A stretch of 64,000 nt of DNA from UBA8828 sp046315175. Lineage in GTDB: Bacteria; Verrucomicrobiota; Verrucomicrobiia; Opitutales; UBA953. Within the stretch, counting starts at the first letter, position 1. Each line of letters starts with the position of its first letter. The stretch covers positions 32,894 to 96,893 of the forward strand of contig JBKDBK010000122.1 in NCBI GenBank assembly GCA_046315175.1, given 5' to 3'. Shown in pieces: positions 38,861-47,555 of this stretch. Made by a program: the position numbers and the translations under genes. Below the pieces are notes generated by a model, which saw only the letters and a program-made list of their open reading frames with translations, searched no databases and was not told where the DNA came from.

Positions 38861-38885
38861 GGAACCTACGCGCCGCGGGGTTGTC
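38861..38885 (+). promoter_or_regulatory. ECF-like promoter motif, site 4
   Basis: GGAACC, 13 bases and GTTGTC, with 8 bases to the ATG at 38894. It lies in the 36-base gap after the GH20 gene. Confidence 0.5.
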
Positions 38886-38893
38886 ACTTGGGC

Positions 38894-41767
38894 ATGCCCC
38901 GCCCTCTCCCCTTGGCCGCATGGTTCGGCCTCTCCCTCCTCGCCTCGCAGGCCATCGCCGCCGAGCTCGCCGAGCGCGTCCTCGGCAAGGTCGAGGGAGC
39001 CCTCGTCACCACCGCCCTGACCAGCGCCGACGGGCGCTCCCGCCTCCCGGTGGAAAGCGAGGAGTTCCTCGTGCGGCTCGAGGACGGCTCGACCTTCACC
39101 GCCCTCGACTTCGCCGGCGAGGAGCTGGCCGGGGCCATCGAGTACCGGCGCATCGCCGGCAAGGCCTACCCCGAGGGCGCGCCCACCCGCGTCCGGGTCG
39201 AGTCCCACCCCCGCGTCGTCACCGCCTTCTTCGATCGCCAGCCCAAGGTCGCCTCGCTTGAGCCCGAGCGGTTCAGGGTGCGCGTCCCGGCGGACCGCGG
39301 CGGACGCGGCGAGCCCGTGGTCCTCGACGGCCGCTGGGTCCTGCTGCCCTGGCATCCCACCACGCTGACCCGCCACACCGACGGCAACGAGCCCGCCGCC
39401 TACAGCCGGCGCTTCGAGAAGGTCGGCAACCACAGCTTCGTCGACTTCGAGAAGGCCGACATCGACCCCGTCAGCCGACCGGGCCTCGTGCGCGCCATCG
39501 AGTTCGCCCCCGCCGAGCGCCAGCCCGACGGCGCCTGGGTCGTGCGCGCCCACGGCTTCCAGGTCCTTCTGTGCGGGCCCGGCGAGACCCCCGAGATGGC
39601 GGTGCTCGACCTCGCCCCCCGACCCCTCCGCGAGTTCACCCACTACAACAACTGGTTCGACGGCTCCGCCAAGGCCGTCGGCGGCGAGACCCTTCCCCGC
39701 ATCGCCGCGGATTTCGAGCGCGCCCTCCAAGGCACGGGCATCCAGCTCGCCGCCCTTGTGCCCGACAACGGCTGGCAGGACCGGGCCTCCGTCTGGCAGC
39801 CGTCCAAGGGCCACTTCCCCGACGGCATGGAAGGCCTCGGCAAGCTCGGCAGCCGCCTCCGCGGCCAAGGCACCTCCCTCGGCCTCTGGCTGTCGCCCGA
39901 CATGACCACCAACGACATCGGCTGGGCGGAGAAGGCCGGCTACGCCAAGGCCAAGCCCAACGCCTACTTCGCCCGTTACTTCGCCCACGTCTCGCTCGCC
40001 GACCCCGCCTACAACCAGGCGCTGCGCGCGCAGATCGGGCGGCTGGTCGCCGAGGCCAAGGTCAATTACTTCAAGTTCGACTTCAACCACCTCTCCAACG
40101 TCAACCCGACCGACCGGCACGGCCACGTCGGCGAGTTCCGCGGCCTCGCCGCCGTCATCGAGGGCCTGCCCAAGGACGTCTTCCTCAACGTCACCAACTG
40201 GACCTGGCACAGCCCCGCCTGGCGCAACCACGCCGACAGCGTCTGGCTCCTCGCCGGCGACGACGGCTTCAACGGCAACTGGCCCGAGCTGGCCGGGCGC
40301 GCCCAATCCACCACCGACCGCGACCTCTTCTTCTGGCGCATGTGGGGCGACCCCAAGGACCGGCCCTGGTACCCCGTCGCCTCGATCATGACCCACGGCA
40401 TCATCCGCAACCCCCGCGGGCAGATGTCCTTCAAGACCGACACCCTCGAGGACTGGTGCGACTACGTCCTGATGCACTACGGCCGCGGCACCCTGCTCCG
40501 CGAATGGTACTTCCTCCCCGGCTCCCTGACCCCGGAGGAGTGGAAGTCCGTCATCGCCGTCCACCGCTGGACCGACAGCCGCCGCGCCGACCTCGTCAAC
40601 AGCACCTATGTCGGCGGCCGACCCGACGAGGGCCGAGCCTACGGCTACGTCGGCTGGTCCCGCGACGGCAAGACGGGCACCCTGGTCGCCCGCAACCCCT
40701 CCCCCGCCTTCCAGACCCTCCGCGTGCCGCTCGACGCCACCACGCTCTTCCGCGCCGCCGCAGGCCAAGCCTGGACCGGCACCCAGGTCTACCCGGCCCG
40801 CGTCGAGCTATCCCGGACCTGGACCTCGGGCGAGGCGATGGAGATCACCCTCCCCGGCTACGCCACCGTCGCCCTCGAGCTGCGCCCCGGACACGGCGTC
40901 GGTCCCGTCGTCAAGCGCATGCCCAGCGCCGTCGTCAAGCCGGGGAAGGCCGTTGGCCAAGCCCAGGTCACGCCCGCGAGCTTCGTCGACGGACGCTGCG
41001 AGCTGCTCGTCATCGGACGCCCCATCCTCCCCACCGTCCTCATCAACGGCAAGGCCGCCCAGCCCCTGCGCCGCACCAAGGGCGCCATCAACCAGTTCCC
41101 CAGCTATGCCAGGGATGGCATGCCCACGCCGCTCGCCGAGCCCTGGGAAATGGCCAGCTACAGCCTCGCCGACCTCCGCGGGAAGGACGTCGCCCTGAGC
41201 TTCGAGGGACGCCGCACCCGGGTCGAGGCCTACACCCTCGCCGAGACCCTCGAGGGCAACCCCGCCCCCCAGGGGACGCTCTCGCCCCTCACCCTGCCCG
41301 GCCACCGCCGCGAGACCCTCCTCGTCTACGCCGGTCCCGCCGCGCCCACGCCCCCGCTCGCCCGCGACGCCTGGGCCAAGGTCGCCAAGGCCCGGCTCGA
41401 GCTTGAGGTCTTCGGCAACAACGGAGAAACCCACGGCGACAAGGTCGTCCTCCTCAACGGCGCCCAGGTCGGCATCCTCCCCGCCCAAGGCGACTCCTGG
41501 AAGACGATTAGCCTGCCCATCGCCGGCCCCGCCCTCGACGCCCTTCGCTCCCAAGGTCCGGCCTCCGCGGTCCGCATCACCACGGAGAGGGACCGGGGCG
41601 ACTCCTACAAGGTCCGCGGCCTCCGCCTCATCCTCACGCTGGCCGACGGCTCCGAGTGGGCGGGCGACGCCTCGGGCGCGGTGACCACCCAGGGCGACTG
41701 GCCCCACGCCGAGGGCCGCCGCTTCGCGAGCCCCACGGACAGCGGGCCGATCGCCCTCGGCGAGTGA
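38894..41767 (+). CDS. Exported GH36-like glycosidase (alpha-galactosidase type)
   Basis: This 957-residue protein has a signal peptide (start PRPLPLAAWFGLSLLASQA) and an N-terminal beta-sandwich of about 240 residues. A TIM barrel with clan GH-D features follows: HYNNWFDG, DNGWQDRASVWQ, FPDGMEGLGKLGSRL and LGLWLSPD. YFKFDFNHL holds Asp396 at the nucleophile position, and VWLLAGDDG (Asp456/457) lies where the acid/base is expected. Two beta-rich C-terminal domains (from about 650) may bind glycans. Removal of alpha-galactose or alpha-GalNAc is likely; the exact specificity is open. I chose the ATG at 38894 over a TTG 6 bases earlier. Confidence 0.7.
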   Translation: MPRPLPLAAWFGLSLLASQAIAAELAERVLGKVEGALVTTALTSADGRSRLPVESEEFLVRLEDGSTFTALDFAGEELAGAIEYRRIAGKAYPEGAPTRVRVESHPRVVTAFFDRQPKVASLEPERFRVRVPADRGGRGEPVVLDGRWVLLPWHPTTLTRHTDGNEPAAYSRRFEKVGNHSFVDFEKADIDPVSRPGLVRAIEFAPAERQPDGAWVVRAHGFQVLLCGPGETPEMAVLDLAPRPLREFTHYNNWFDGSAKAVGGETLPRIAADFERALQGTGIQLAALVPDNGWQDRASVWQPSKGHFPDGMEGLGKLGSRLRGQGTSLGLWLSPDMTTNDIGWAEKAGYAKAKPNAYFARYFAHVSLADPAYNQALRAQIGRLVAEAKVNYFKFDFNHLSNVNPTDRHGHVGEFRGLAAVIEGLPKDVFLNVTNWTWHSPAWRNHADSVWLLAGDDGFNGNWPELAGRAQSTTDRDLFFWRMWGDPKDRPWYPVASIMTHGIIRNPRGQMSFKTDTLEDWCDYVLMHYGRGTLLREWYFLPGSLTPEEWKSVIAVHRWTDSRRADLVNSTYVGGRPDEGRAYGYVGWSRDGKTGTLVARNPSPAFQTLRVPLDATTLFRAAAGQAWTGTQVYPARVELSRTWTSGEAMEITLPGYATVALELRPGHGVGPVVKRMPSAVVKPGKAVGQAQVTPASFVDGRCELLVIGRPILPTVLINGKAAQPLRRTKGAINQFPSYARDGMPTPLAEPWEMASYSLADLRGKDVALSFEGRRTRVEAYTLAETLEGNPAPQGTLSPLTLPGHRRETLLVYAGPAAPTPPLARDAWAKVAKARLELEVFGNNGETHGDKVVLLNGAQVGILPAQGDSWKTISLPIAGPALDALRSQGPASAVRITTERDRGDSYKVRGLRLILTLADGSEWAGDASGAVTTQGDWPHAEGRRFASPTDSGPIALGE

Positions 41768-41799
41768 GCTCCCGCGCCGGCCAGGGGACCGGCGGCCGC

Positions 41800-42876
41800 T
41801 CAGAGGTCGATCGTCTTGCCGGTGCGGAAGGACAGGTCGGCCGCGGCCACGATGCGCATCGAGTTGACCGCGTCGTCGAGGTGGGCGGTCAGGTCGAGGT
41901 CCTCGCGGATGGCCTTTAGGAAATACTCCTGCTCGCGCTGGCAAAGCCCGTCGTGCCCGGGATCGGCGTCGGTCGGCACCAGCTCGTCCTTGCGGGCGAA
42001 CTTGCCGTCGGGGCCGAGCTCGGCGTGGTGGACCTTGAGCGCCTGCGCGCCGGTGTGGTCGTCGACGCTGGCCGAGTTGCCCTCCTGGGCCCCCTTGCCG
42101 GCCACGATGGTGACCGAGCCGCGGGGACCGACCACGTCCTTCACGAAGAAGGCCTCCTCCGACATCATGGGGCCCCAGCCCGCCTCGTACCAGCCGACGG
42201 ACCCATCGGCGAAGGTCACCTGCAGCTGGCCGTAGTTGACCATGCCCGGGGGCAGCTCGTCCGAGAGGCGCGCCCCGATGCCGGAGACGCGCACCGGGCG
42301 GCTCCCCGTCATCAGGCACATGATGTCCACGTAGTGCACGCCGCAGTCCACGATCGGGCTGCACGTCTGCATCAGCGCCTTGTGCGTCTTCCAGGTGTCG
42401 CCCGAGCTCTGCTGGTTGAGGTTCATCCGCATGACCAGGGGCTTGCCCAGGGTCTGGGCGACCCGGATGAACTGGGTCCAGGCGGGATGGTGGCGGAGGA
42501 TGTAGCCGATGACCACCTTGCGGCGGGCGGCCTTGGCCTTGGCCGCGATGCGCTCAGCCTCCTCGACCGAGGCGGCGAGGGGCTTCTCAACGAAGACATG
42601 GCAGCCCGCGTCGAGGGCCGCGATGGCGTACTCGGCGTGGGTGTCGGGATAGCTGGAGATGGAGACCGCGTCGGGCTTGGTCTCGCGCAGCGCCTGGTGG
42701 AAGTCGCCGAACTCGGCGTAGCCGCCGCCGAGCTCGGCGTTGAGCTTGCGGCGCGATTCCGCGGAGCGGGTCACCAGGCCGGCGATCTCGAAGCCGGGGA
42801 TGCGATGGTAGGCAAGGGCGTGCGAGCGCCCCATGTTGCCGGCGCCGACGCAGAGGACACGGATGGGCTGGGACAT
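41800..42876 (-). CDS. Gfo/Idh/MocA family NAD(P)-dependent oxidoreductase
   Basis: The 358-residue protein has an N-terminal Rossmann domain (VLCVGAGNMGRSHALAY), the family motif EKPLAASVEEAERIA and a C-terminal alpha/beta domain. CGVHYVDIMCLMTG carries the usual catalytic-region histidine. Family members oxidise or reduce sugars, sugar acids or cyclitols in the cytoplasm. The gene follows the MFS permease gene after 10 bases on the same strand, so it probably acts on the imported compound. It lacks the extended N-terminus of GH109 enzymes. Confidence 0.88.
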   Translation of the reverse strand: MSQPIRVLCVGAGNMGRSHALAYHRIPGFEIAGLVTRSAESRRKLNAELGGGYAEFGDFHQALRETKPDAVSISSYPDTHAEYAIAALDAGCHVFVEKPLAASVEEAERIAAKAKAARRKVVIGYILRHHPAWTQFIRVAQTLGKPLVMRMNLNQQSSGDTWKTHKALMQTCSPIVDCGVHYVDIMCLMTGSRPVRVSGIGARLSDELPPGMVNYGQLQVTFADGSVGWYEAGWGPMMSEEAFFVKDVVGPRGSVTIVAGKGAQEGNSASVDDHTGAQALKVHHAELGPDGKFARKDELVPTDADPGHDGLCQREQEYFLKAIREDLDLTAHLDDAVNSMRIVAAADLSFRTGKTIDL

Positions 42877-42886
42877 GGCGAAAGGG

Positions 42887-44098
42887 TCACTCCTTGGCGT
42901 CGCTCAGGCGGGTGTCGTCGCGGAAGACCGCGGCGAAGACGACCAGGAGGCCGAGCGCGAAGAGCGCGGGATAGAGCCAGAACTCGCGGGCGAACACCAT
43001 CGCGCCGTCGGCGCCGGAGGTGATGAACCGCGCGTGCAGGATCGGGGCCAGCAGGTTGCCGATGAACAGGCCGAGCCCGAGGGTCGCCCAGGCCACGACC
43101 GACTGGGCGGTGTTGCGCAGACCCTCGGGCGCCTTGCGGTCGGCATAGAGGGTGCCCGTGACGAAGAAGAAGTCATAGCAGGCGCCGTGCAGGGCGATGG
43201 CGACGAAGAGGGCCGCCCCGGAGGAGGGGAATTCCGCGAACAGCCAATAGCGCAGGGCCCAGCAGGCCATGCCGATCAGCAGGATGGTCTTGGCCGTCAG
43301 GCGCGTTGCCAGGAGGGGAAGCAGGGCGAGGAAGACGACCTCCGACACCTGGCCGGCGGTCATGAACGTCTCGGTCTGCCCGATGCCGGCGCTCTTGAGG
43401 AAGCTGTTGGCGTAGGAGTAGTAAAGGGCGAGGGGGATGCAGAAGAGCACCGAGAACACCAGGAACAGCAGGAACTTGGTGTCGCCGAGCAGGCGGCCGA
43501 TCCCGCCCGCGACCCTGGGCTCCCCCGTCGCCGCCCTCGGCTCCGGGTCGGCCAGGCGGAAGGCGCCGAAGGCCATCAGCACCAGGGCGCCGCCGCCGAG
43601 CTGGAAGATGACAGGGCGCGTGGCGACATCCGCCCCGAGGATGAGCGGGAGCAGGCTGCCCACGGCGACGCCGGAGACAATCCAACCGACGGTGCCCCAC
43701 AGGCGGATGGAGCCGAACTCGCGGCCGGGATCCGAGAGGGAGGCCATCACCACGGCGTTGAGCAGCGGGAGGGCGGCGAAGAAGGCGAGCGAGTGGATGA
43801 AGAGCCCGACCTGGAACTGGCGGGCTGTCTCAGCCTCGGGCAGGAGGAAAAGCAGGCCGCCTGAGACGGCGCCAAGGACGGCGAGGAGCTTGCGCGGCGA
43901 GAAAGCCCGGTCCGCGAGCCAGCCGGCCACCAGCGGCGAGATCATCGCGGCCAGGGGCCCCATGCCGTAGGCGATCCCGATCACCGTGCTGTCGTTGGCG
44001 AAGGCCTTCGCCAGGTAGGGACCCATGGGGACGAAGAAGACGCCCCAACCGAAGAAGGTCAGGAACATCACGATGCCGGCTAGGACGCGGGAGGACAT
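42887..44098 (-). CDS. MFS permease, nucleoside:H+ symporter type
   Basis: The 403-residue protein has 12 predicted membrane helices and starts MFLTFFGWGVFFVPMGPYLA. Blocks such as GREFGSIRLWGTVGWIVSG and LHGACYDFFFVTGTLYAD are typical of the NHS (NupG/XapB) branch of the major facilitator superfamily. It should import a nucleoside or a related small sugar compound with protons. It forms a two-gene unit with the Gfo/Idh dehydrogenase. A terminator separates it from the upstream gene on the same strand. Confidence 0.87.
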   Translation of the reverse strand: MSSRVLAGIVMFLTFFGWGVFFVPMGPYLAKAFANDSTVIGIAYGMGPLAAMISPLVAGWLADRAFSPRKLLAVLGAVSGGLLFLLPEAETARQFQVGLFIHSLAFFAALPLLNAVVMASLSDPGREFGSIRLWGTVGWIVSGVAVGSLLPLILGADVATRPVIFQLGGGALVLMAFGAFRLADPEPRAATGEPRVAGGIGRLLGDTKFLLFLVFSVLFCIPLALYYSYANSFLKSAGIGQTETFMTAGQVSEVVFLALLPLLATRLTAKTILLIGMACWALRYWLFAEFPSSGAALFVAIALHGACYDFFFVTGTLYADRKAPEGLRNTAQSVVAWATLGLGLFIGNLLAPILHARFITSGADGAMVFAREFWLYPALFALGLLVVFAAVFRDDTRLSDAKE

Positions 44099-44161
44099 GG
44101 CGCAGGGTAGGCCCTAGGGGTAGCCCCGCGCGCGGCCTGAGACAAGTCCCTTCCCTGGACG

Positions 44162-44188
44162 CAAAACGGGCGCCCCGACGGGACGCCC
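44162..44188 (-). terminator. Rho-independent terminator of the sulfatase unit
   Basis: On the minus strand, GGGCGTCCC and GGGGCGCCC form a 9-bp stem (one G-T pair) with a GTC loop, followed by GTTTTG. It lies 22 bases past the stop codon at 44211. Confidence 0.75.
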
Positions 44189-44210
44189 TGGGGCGGAAAA
44201 CGCCGGCGCC

Positions 44211-44945
44211 TCAGGCGCCCTCGGACTTCGCGGGCACGGCCTCGAAGCCGTCGGGACGCGGCCCCTTGGGCTTGGCGCCCTCGGGACGGGGCCCGCGCGG
44301 AGCGTCGCCCTCCGGACGGGGCCCGCGGGGGGAGCCCTCGCGCGGGCGGTCGCCGAGGAACTCGTTGCGCAGCTCGCCCATCTTCTCGAGGGTCGCGGCG
44401 AGGGAGGCGTCGGCCTTGATCACGGCGGCGGACACCGCCTCGCGCAGCTTGGCGCCGGCGGCGCGGGATGCCTCGAAGGCGGCCTTGACCGCCGGGTCGT
44501 TGCGCGCGCCCTCCATCGCCTTGCGCATCTCGGCCATACGCTCGGGCGAGGGACGCTCGCGGCGCTCGCCCTCGCGGGGCGCCTCCGGCTGGGCCACGCC
44601 CTTGGACTTGGCGAAGGCCTGAAGCGCCTCGCGCATGGCCTCGCGAGCCTTCTCGGCCTCGGCGCGGGCAACCTTGACCGCCTCGTCGGCGCGGGCCGCC
44701 TCGAGCGCGGAGCGCAGCTTGGACATCTCCTCGGGGGTGACGCCGGCCTCCTTCAGCCGACCGAGGCGCTCGGCCATCTCGCCGCGGAAGGGAGGACGCT
44801 CCGCGTTCTCGCGGGAGCGGGGTCGGGACGACTCGCCCTCGGCGGGCGCGGGCCGCTCGGTCGGGCGGGCCTTGCGGGCGGGGGCGTCCTCGGCGGCGAG
44901 CGAGGCGGCGACGAGGAGGGCGGTGGCTAGGGCGGCGATTCGCAT
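44211..44945 (-). CDS. Exported charged helical protein with C-terminal repeats
   Basis: I do not recognise a family. The 244-residue product has a signal peptide (MRIAALATALLVAASLAA). A long, highly charged helical region (about 50-190) follows, rich in Arg, Glu and Ala. The tail holds three near-repeats, GPRPEGDAPR, GPRPEGAKPK and GPRPDGFEA. The pattern recalls small periplasmic Spy/CpxP-like proteins, but no LTxxQ motif is present. It lies 37 bases after the sulfatase gene and is probably in the same unit, which ends at a terminator. Confidence 0.68.
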   Translation of the reverse strand: MRIAALATALLVAASLAAEDAPARKARPTERPAPAEGESSRPRSRENAERPPFRGEMAERLGRLKEAGVTPEEMSKLRSALEAARADEAVKVARAEAEKAREAMREALQAFAKSKGVAQPEAPREGERRERPSPERMAEMRKAMEGARNDPAVKAAFEASRAAGAKLREAVSAAVIKADASLAATLEKMGELRNEFLGDRPREGSPRGPRPEGDAPRGPRPEGAKPKGPRPDGFEAVPAKSEGA

Positions 44946-44982
44946 GGTGTCGTGAAATGAACCCCGGGGGGCGCGGGAAGTT

Positions 44983-46536
44983 TCAGCGGGGCAATTCCTG
45001 GGTCTCGCCCTTGGCGCGGACTGCGGCCAGCCGGGACTTCATCCGCGCGACGACCTCGGGGTTGTCCGCGGCCACGTTGCGACGCTCGCCGGGATCCTTC
45101 TCCAGGTCGTAGAGGTGGTCGACGTTGGTCGGGCCGGGCGTGACGTGGCCGGGGCCGTGGAAGGTGCGCAGGTTCGAGGGGGCATAGGGGGCGACATACG
45201 CCCACGTCCCCTCGCGGAGGGAATAGCGGGGCCCGCCGGCGTGCGAGATCACGTGGTCGCGCACCGCCGAGCCGTCGCGCAGCGAGGCAGCGACATCCAC
45301 GCTGTCGAGCGCGGTGAACGGAGCGGGGTCCGCGCCGCCAAGGCGGGCGAGCGCGGCGGGCAGATCGACCTGCGAGACCAGCGCGTCGCTGACGGTGCCG
45401 GGCTTGATCACCCCGGGCCAGCGAGCGAGGAGCGGGACCCGGGTGCCGCCCTGGTGCGGGCTGTACTTGCCGCCGCGAAAGGGACCCGCGGGCAGGTGGC
45501 CGGCGTCGCGGTTGCGCTCGAAGGCCTCGTCCTTGTAGCCGTCGTCGAGCACCGGACCGTTGTCCGACGAGATCAGCACGAGGGTCCTGCCGGCCACGCC
45601 GTGCTTCTCCAGCGCGTCGAGAATCCGCCCAACCTGCTCGTCAAAGGCCACGACGGCGTCGCCGCGCGGGCCGAGGGGCGTCTTCCCGGCGTGCCGCGGA
45701 TGGACCACCCGGGGGACGTGGTTCTCGTGCGTCGCGTAGAAGAGGAAGAAGGGCTTGTCCTTGACCGACTCGATCCACCGGACCGCCTGCTCGGCGAAGA
45801 CATCGCCCATCGTGGTGTCGTCCCAGACTGCCGCCTTGCCCCCGCGCATCCAGCCGATGCGCCCGACGCCGTTGACCAGGGCCATGTTGTGCCCGTGCGA
45901 CCAGTCCTGGCGGAGGGTCCGGCGAATCGCCTCCGACTTGAGGTCGGGGTCGCCCGGGAAGGGCCCCTTGTAACTGACCTCGATCGGGTCCTTGGGGTCG
46001 AGCCCGACCACCGAGCCGTCGCGCACGTAGACGGTCGGCACCCGGTCGCCGGTGGCGGCCATGATGAAGCTGAACTGGAAGCCGACCTCGCGGGGACCGG
46101 GGGCGATCGGCTTGTTCCAGTCAAGGGAGCCGGCATCCCCCCCCTTGCGCGCGCCCAGACCGAGGTGCCACTTGCCCACGACAGCCGTGGCGTAGCCGGC
46201 ATCCCTCAGCGCGGTCGCCACGGTGGGGCGAGAGGTGGGGATGACCAGCGCGGCGTCTCCCGGAAGGACATTGGTCCCCTTGCGGCGCCAGGCATACTCG
46301 CCGGTCAGCAGGGAATACCGGGAAGGCGTGCACGTCGCCGAGGTGCAGTAACCCGAGGTGAAGCGGGCGCCCTGGGCCGCCAGGCGGTCGATGTTCGGGG
46401 TGGGGATGACCTTGGCGCCGTAGCAGCCCAGGTCGCCCCAGCCGATGTCGTCCGCGTAGATCAACACGATGTTGGGGCGCTCGGACGCGCCCAGGGCAAG
46501 AGCGGCCAACAGGCAGAGGGAGGCGGCGAATCGCAT
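44983..46536 (-). CDS. Exported type I sulfatase
   Basis: The 517-residue protein has a signal peptide (MRFAASLCLLAALALGAS). The formylglycine motif is CTPSR (69-73), so Cys69 should be oxidised by a maturase encoded elsewhere. Asp29 and Asp30 in YADDIGWGD bind calcium. Further blocks are VVGKWHLG, SSDNGPVLDDG and GGTRVPLLARWPG. It should remove sulfate esters from carbohydrates. I chose the ATG at 46536, which starts the signal peptide, although the frame is open to 46662. It is divergent from dapF. Confidence 0.93.
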   Translation of the reverse strand: MRFAASLCLLAALALGASERPNIVLIYADDIGWGDLGCYGAKVIPTPNIDRLAAQGARFTSGYCTSATCTPSRYSLLTGEYAWRRKGTNVLPGDAALVIPTSRPTVATALRDAGYATAVVGKWHLGLGARKGGDAGSLDWNKPIAPGPREVGFQFSFIMAATGDRVPTVYVRDGSVVGLDPKDPIEVSYKGPFPGDPDLKSEAIRRTLRQDWSHGHNMALVNGVGRIGWMRGGKAAVWDDTTMGDVFAEQAVRWIESVKDKPFFLFYATHENHVPRVVHPRHAGKTPLGPRGDAVVAFDEQVGRILDALEKHGVAGRTLVLISSDNGPVLDDGYKDEAFERNRDAGHLPAGPFRGGKYSPHQGGTRVPLLARWPGVIKPGTVSDALVSQVDLPAALARLGGADPAPFTALDSVDVAASLRDGSAVRDHVISHAGGPRYSLREGTWAYVAPYAPSNLRTFHGPGHVTPGPTNVDHLYDLEKDPGERRNVAADNPEVVARMKSRLAAVRAKGETQELPR

Positions 46537-46550
46537 GGGGCAAGCCAATG

Positions 46551-46576
46551 AACACCCCCGGGGGCTGGCGAGTTCC
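46551..46576 (-). promoter_or_regulatory. Weak relative of the ECF-like motif before the sulfatase gene
   Basis: Read on the minus strand: GGAACT, 14 bases, GGTGTT, then 14 bases to the ATG. Spacing and the last base differ from the four clear sites. Confidence 0.25.
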
Positions 46577-46630
46577 AAGGCGAAGGCGCCGGGACTTGCC
46601 AGCCGCGGCGCCGAGGGACACCTTGAACCC

Positions 46631-47485
46631 ATGCGTTTCGCGAAGTACCACGCCCTGGGCAACGACTACCTGGTCCTCGAGCCGGCCGACTGCCCCGAGC
46701 TACCCTCCCCCCTCGCGACGCGCAAGATCTGCCACCGGCACTACGGCCTGGGCTCGGACGGCATCCTCTACGGCCCCCTGCCCCGCGCCGACGGCGCCTT
46801 CGGCCTCCGCATCCTCAACCCCGACGGCTCCGAGGCGGAGAAGTCCGGCAACGGCATCCGCATCTTCTGCCGCCACCTGGTCGAGACCGGACGCGCGCGC
46901 GAGGGAGAGCCGTTCCGCATCCACACCCCCGGGGGCCTGGTCGAGTGCGTCGTGCGCGACGGCGGGGCCCGCATCCGCGTCGAGATGGGCCGGGTCTCCT
47001 TCCGGGCTCCCGAGATCCCGGTGACGGGCGCCGACCGCGAGGTCATCCTGGAGACCCTCGAGGTCGGGGGCCGGACCTTCACGTTCTGCGCCGCCACCGT
47101 GGGCAACCCCCATTGCGTCATCCCGGTCGACCAGGCCACGGCCGAGCTAGCCAAGACCTACGGCCCCCTCCTCGAGACCCACCCCCTCTTCCCCAACCGG
47201 ACCAACGTCCAGTTCCTCCAGGTCCTCGACCCGGCCAACATCCGAATCGAGATCTGGGAACGGGGGGCCGGCTACACCCTGGCCTCGGGATCGAGCAGCT
47301 CGGCCTCGGCCGCGGTGGCGCGACGCCTGGGGCTGGTCGGCCCCGAGGTGACCGTCCATATGCCAGGGGGGAAGATTGGGATTGGCATCGGGCCTGATTA
47401 CGCCATCGTCATGACTGGTCCGACCACCCCCGTGGGCACCTATCAGATGCATCCCGGGGTACTGGCCCAGGATGTCGCCCTCTGA
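46631..47485 (+). CDS. dapF: Diaminopimelate epimerase homologue with Ser/Ser active site
   Basis: The 284-residue protein has the DapF two-domain fold: KYHALGNDYLVLE, YGLGSDGILY, NPDGSEAE, TVGNPHCVIPV, NRTNVQFLQV and ERGAGYTLASG. DapF interconverts LL- and meso-diaminopimelate with two cysteines as acid and base. Here both positions are serine: Ser72 in KSGNGIR (normally CGNG) and Ser219 in LASGSS (normally ACGS/TG). The fold is clear, but the chemistry may be changed or lost. I chose the ATG at 46631 at the conserved N-terminus. Confidence 0.8.
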   Translation: MRFAKYHALGNDYLVLEPADCPELPSPLATRKICHRHYGLGSDGILYGPLPRADGAFGLRILNPDGSEAEKSGNGIRIFCRHLVETGRAREGEPFRIHTPGGLVECVVRDGGARIRVEMGRVSFRAPEIPVTGADREVILETLEVGGRTFTFCAATVGNPHCVIPVDQATAELAKTYGPLLETHPLFPNRTNVQFLQVLDPANIRIEIWERGAGYTLASGSSSSASAAVARRLGLVGPEVTVHMPGGKIGIGIGPDYAIVMTGPTTPVGTYQMHPGVLAQDVAL

Positions 47486-47555
47486 GGCGTCTCTCCCCCA
47501 AAAACTTAACAGCAAACGCGCGCGGCGCCCCGACGGGGTGTCCGCGACAAGCCAC

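Noticed and set aside
37034..40768. A 1244-residue open frame antisense to the GH20 and GH36-like genes
   Set aside because: Same composition effect. It spans two genes with clear families on the other strand.
41800..42876. GH109 alpha-N-acetylgalactosaminidase
   Set aside because: The gene lies among glycan-active genes and GH109 shares the Gfo/Idh fold, but the N-terminus and motif layout are those of an ordinary sugar or cyclitol dehydrogenase next to an MFS permease.
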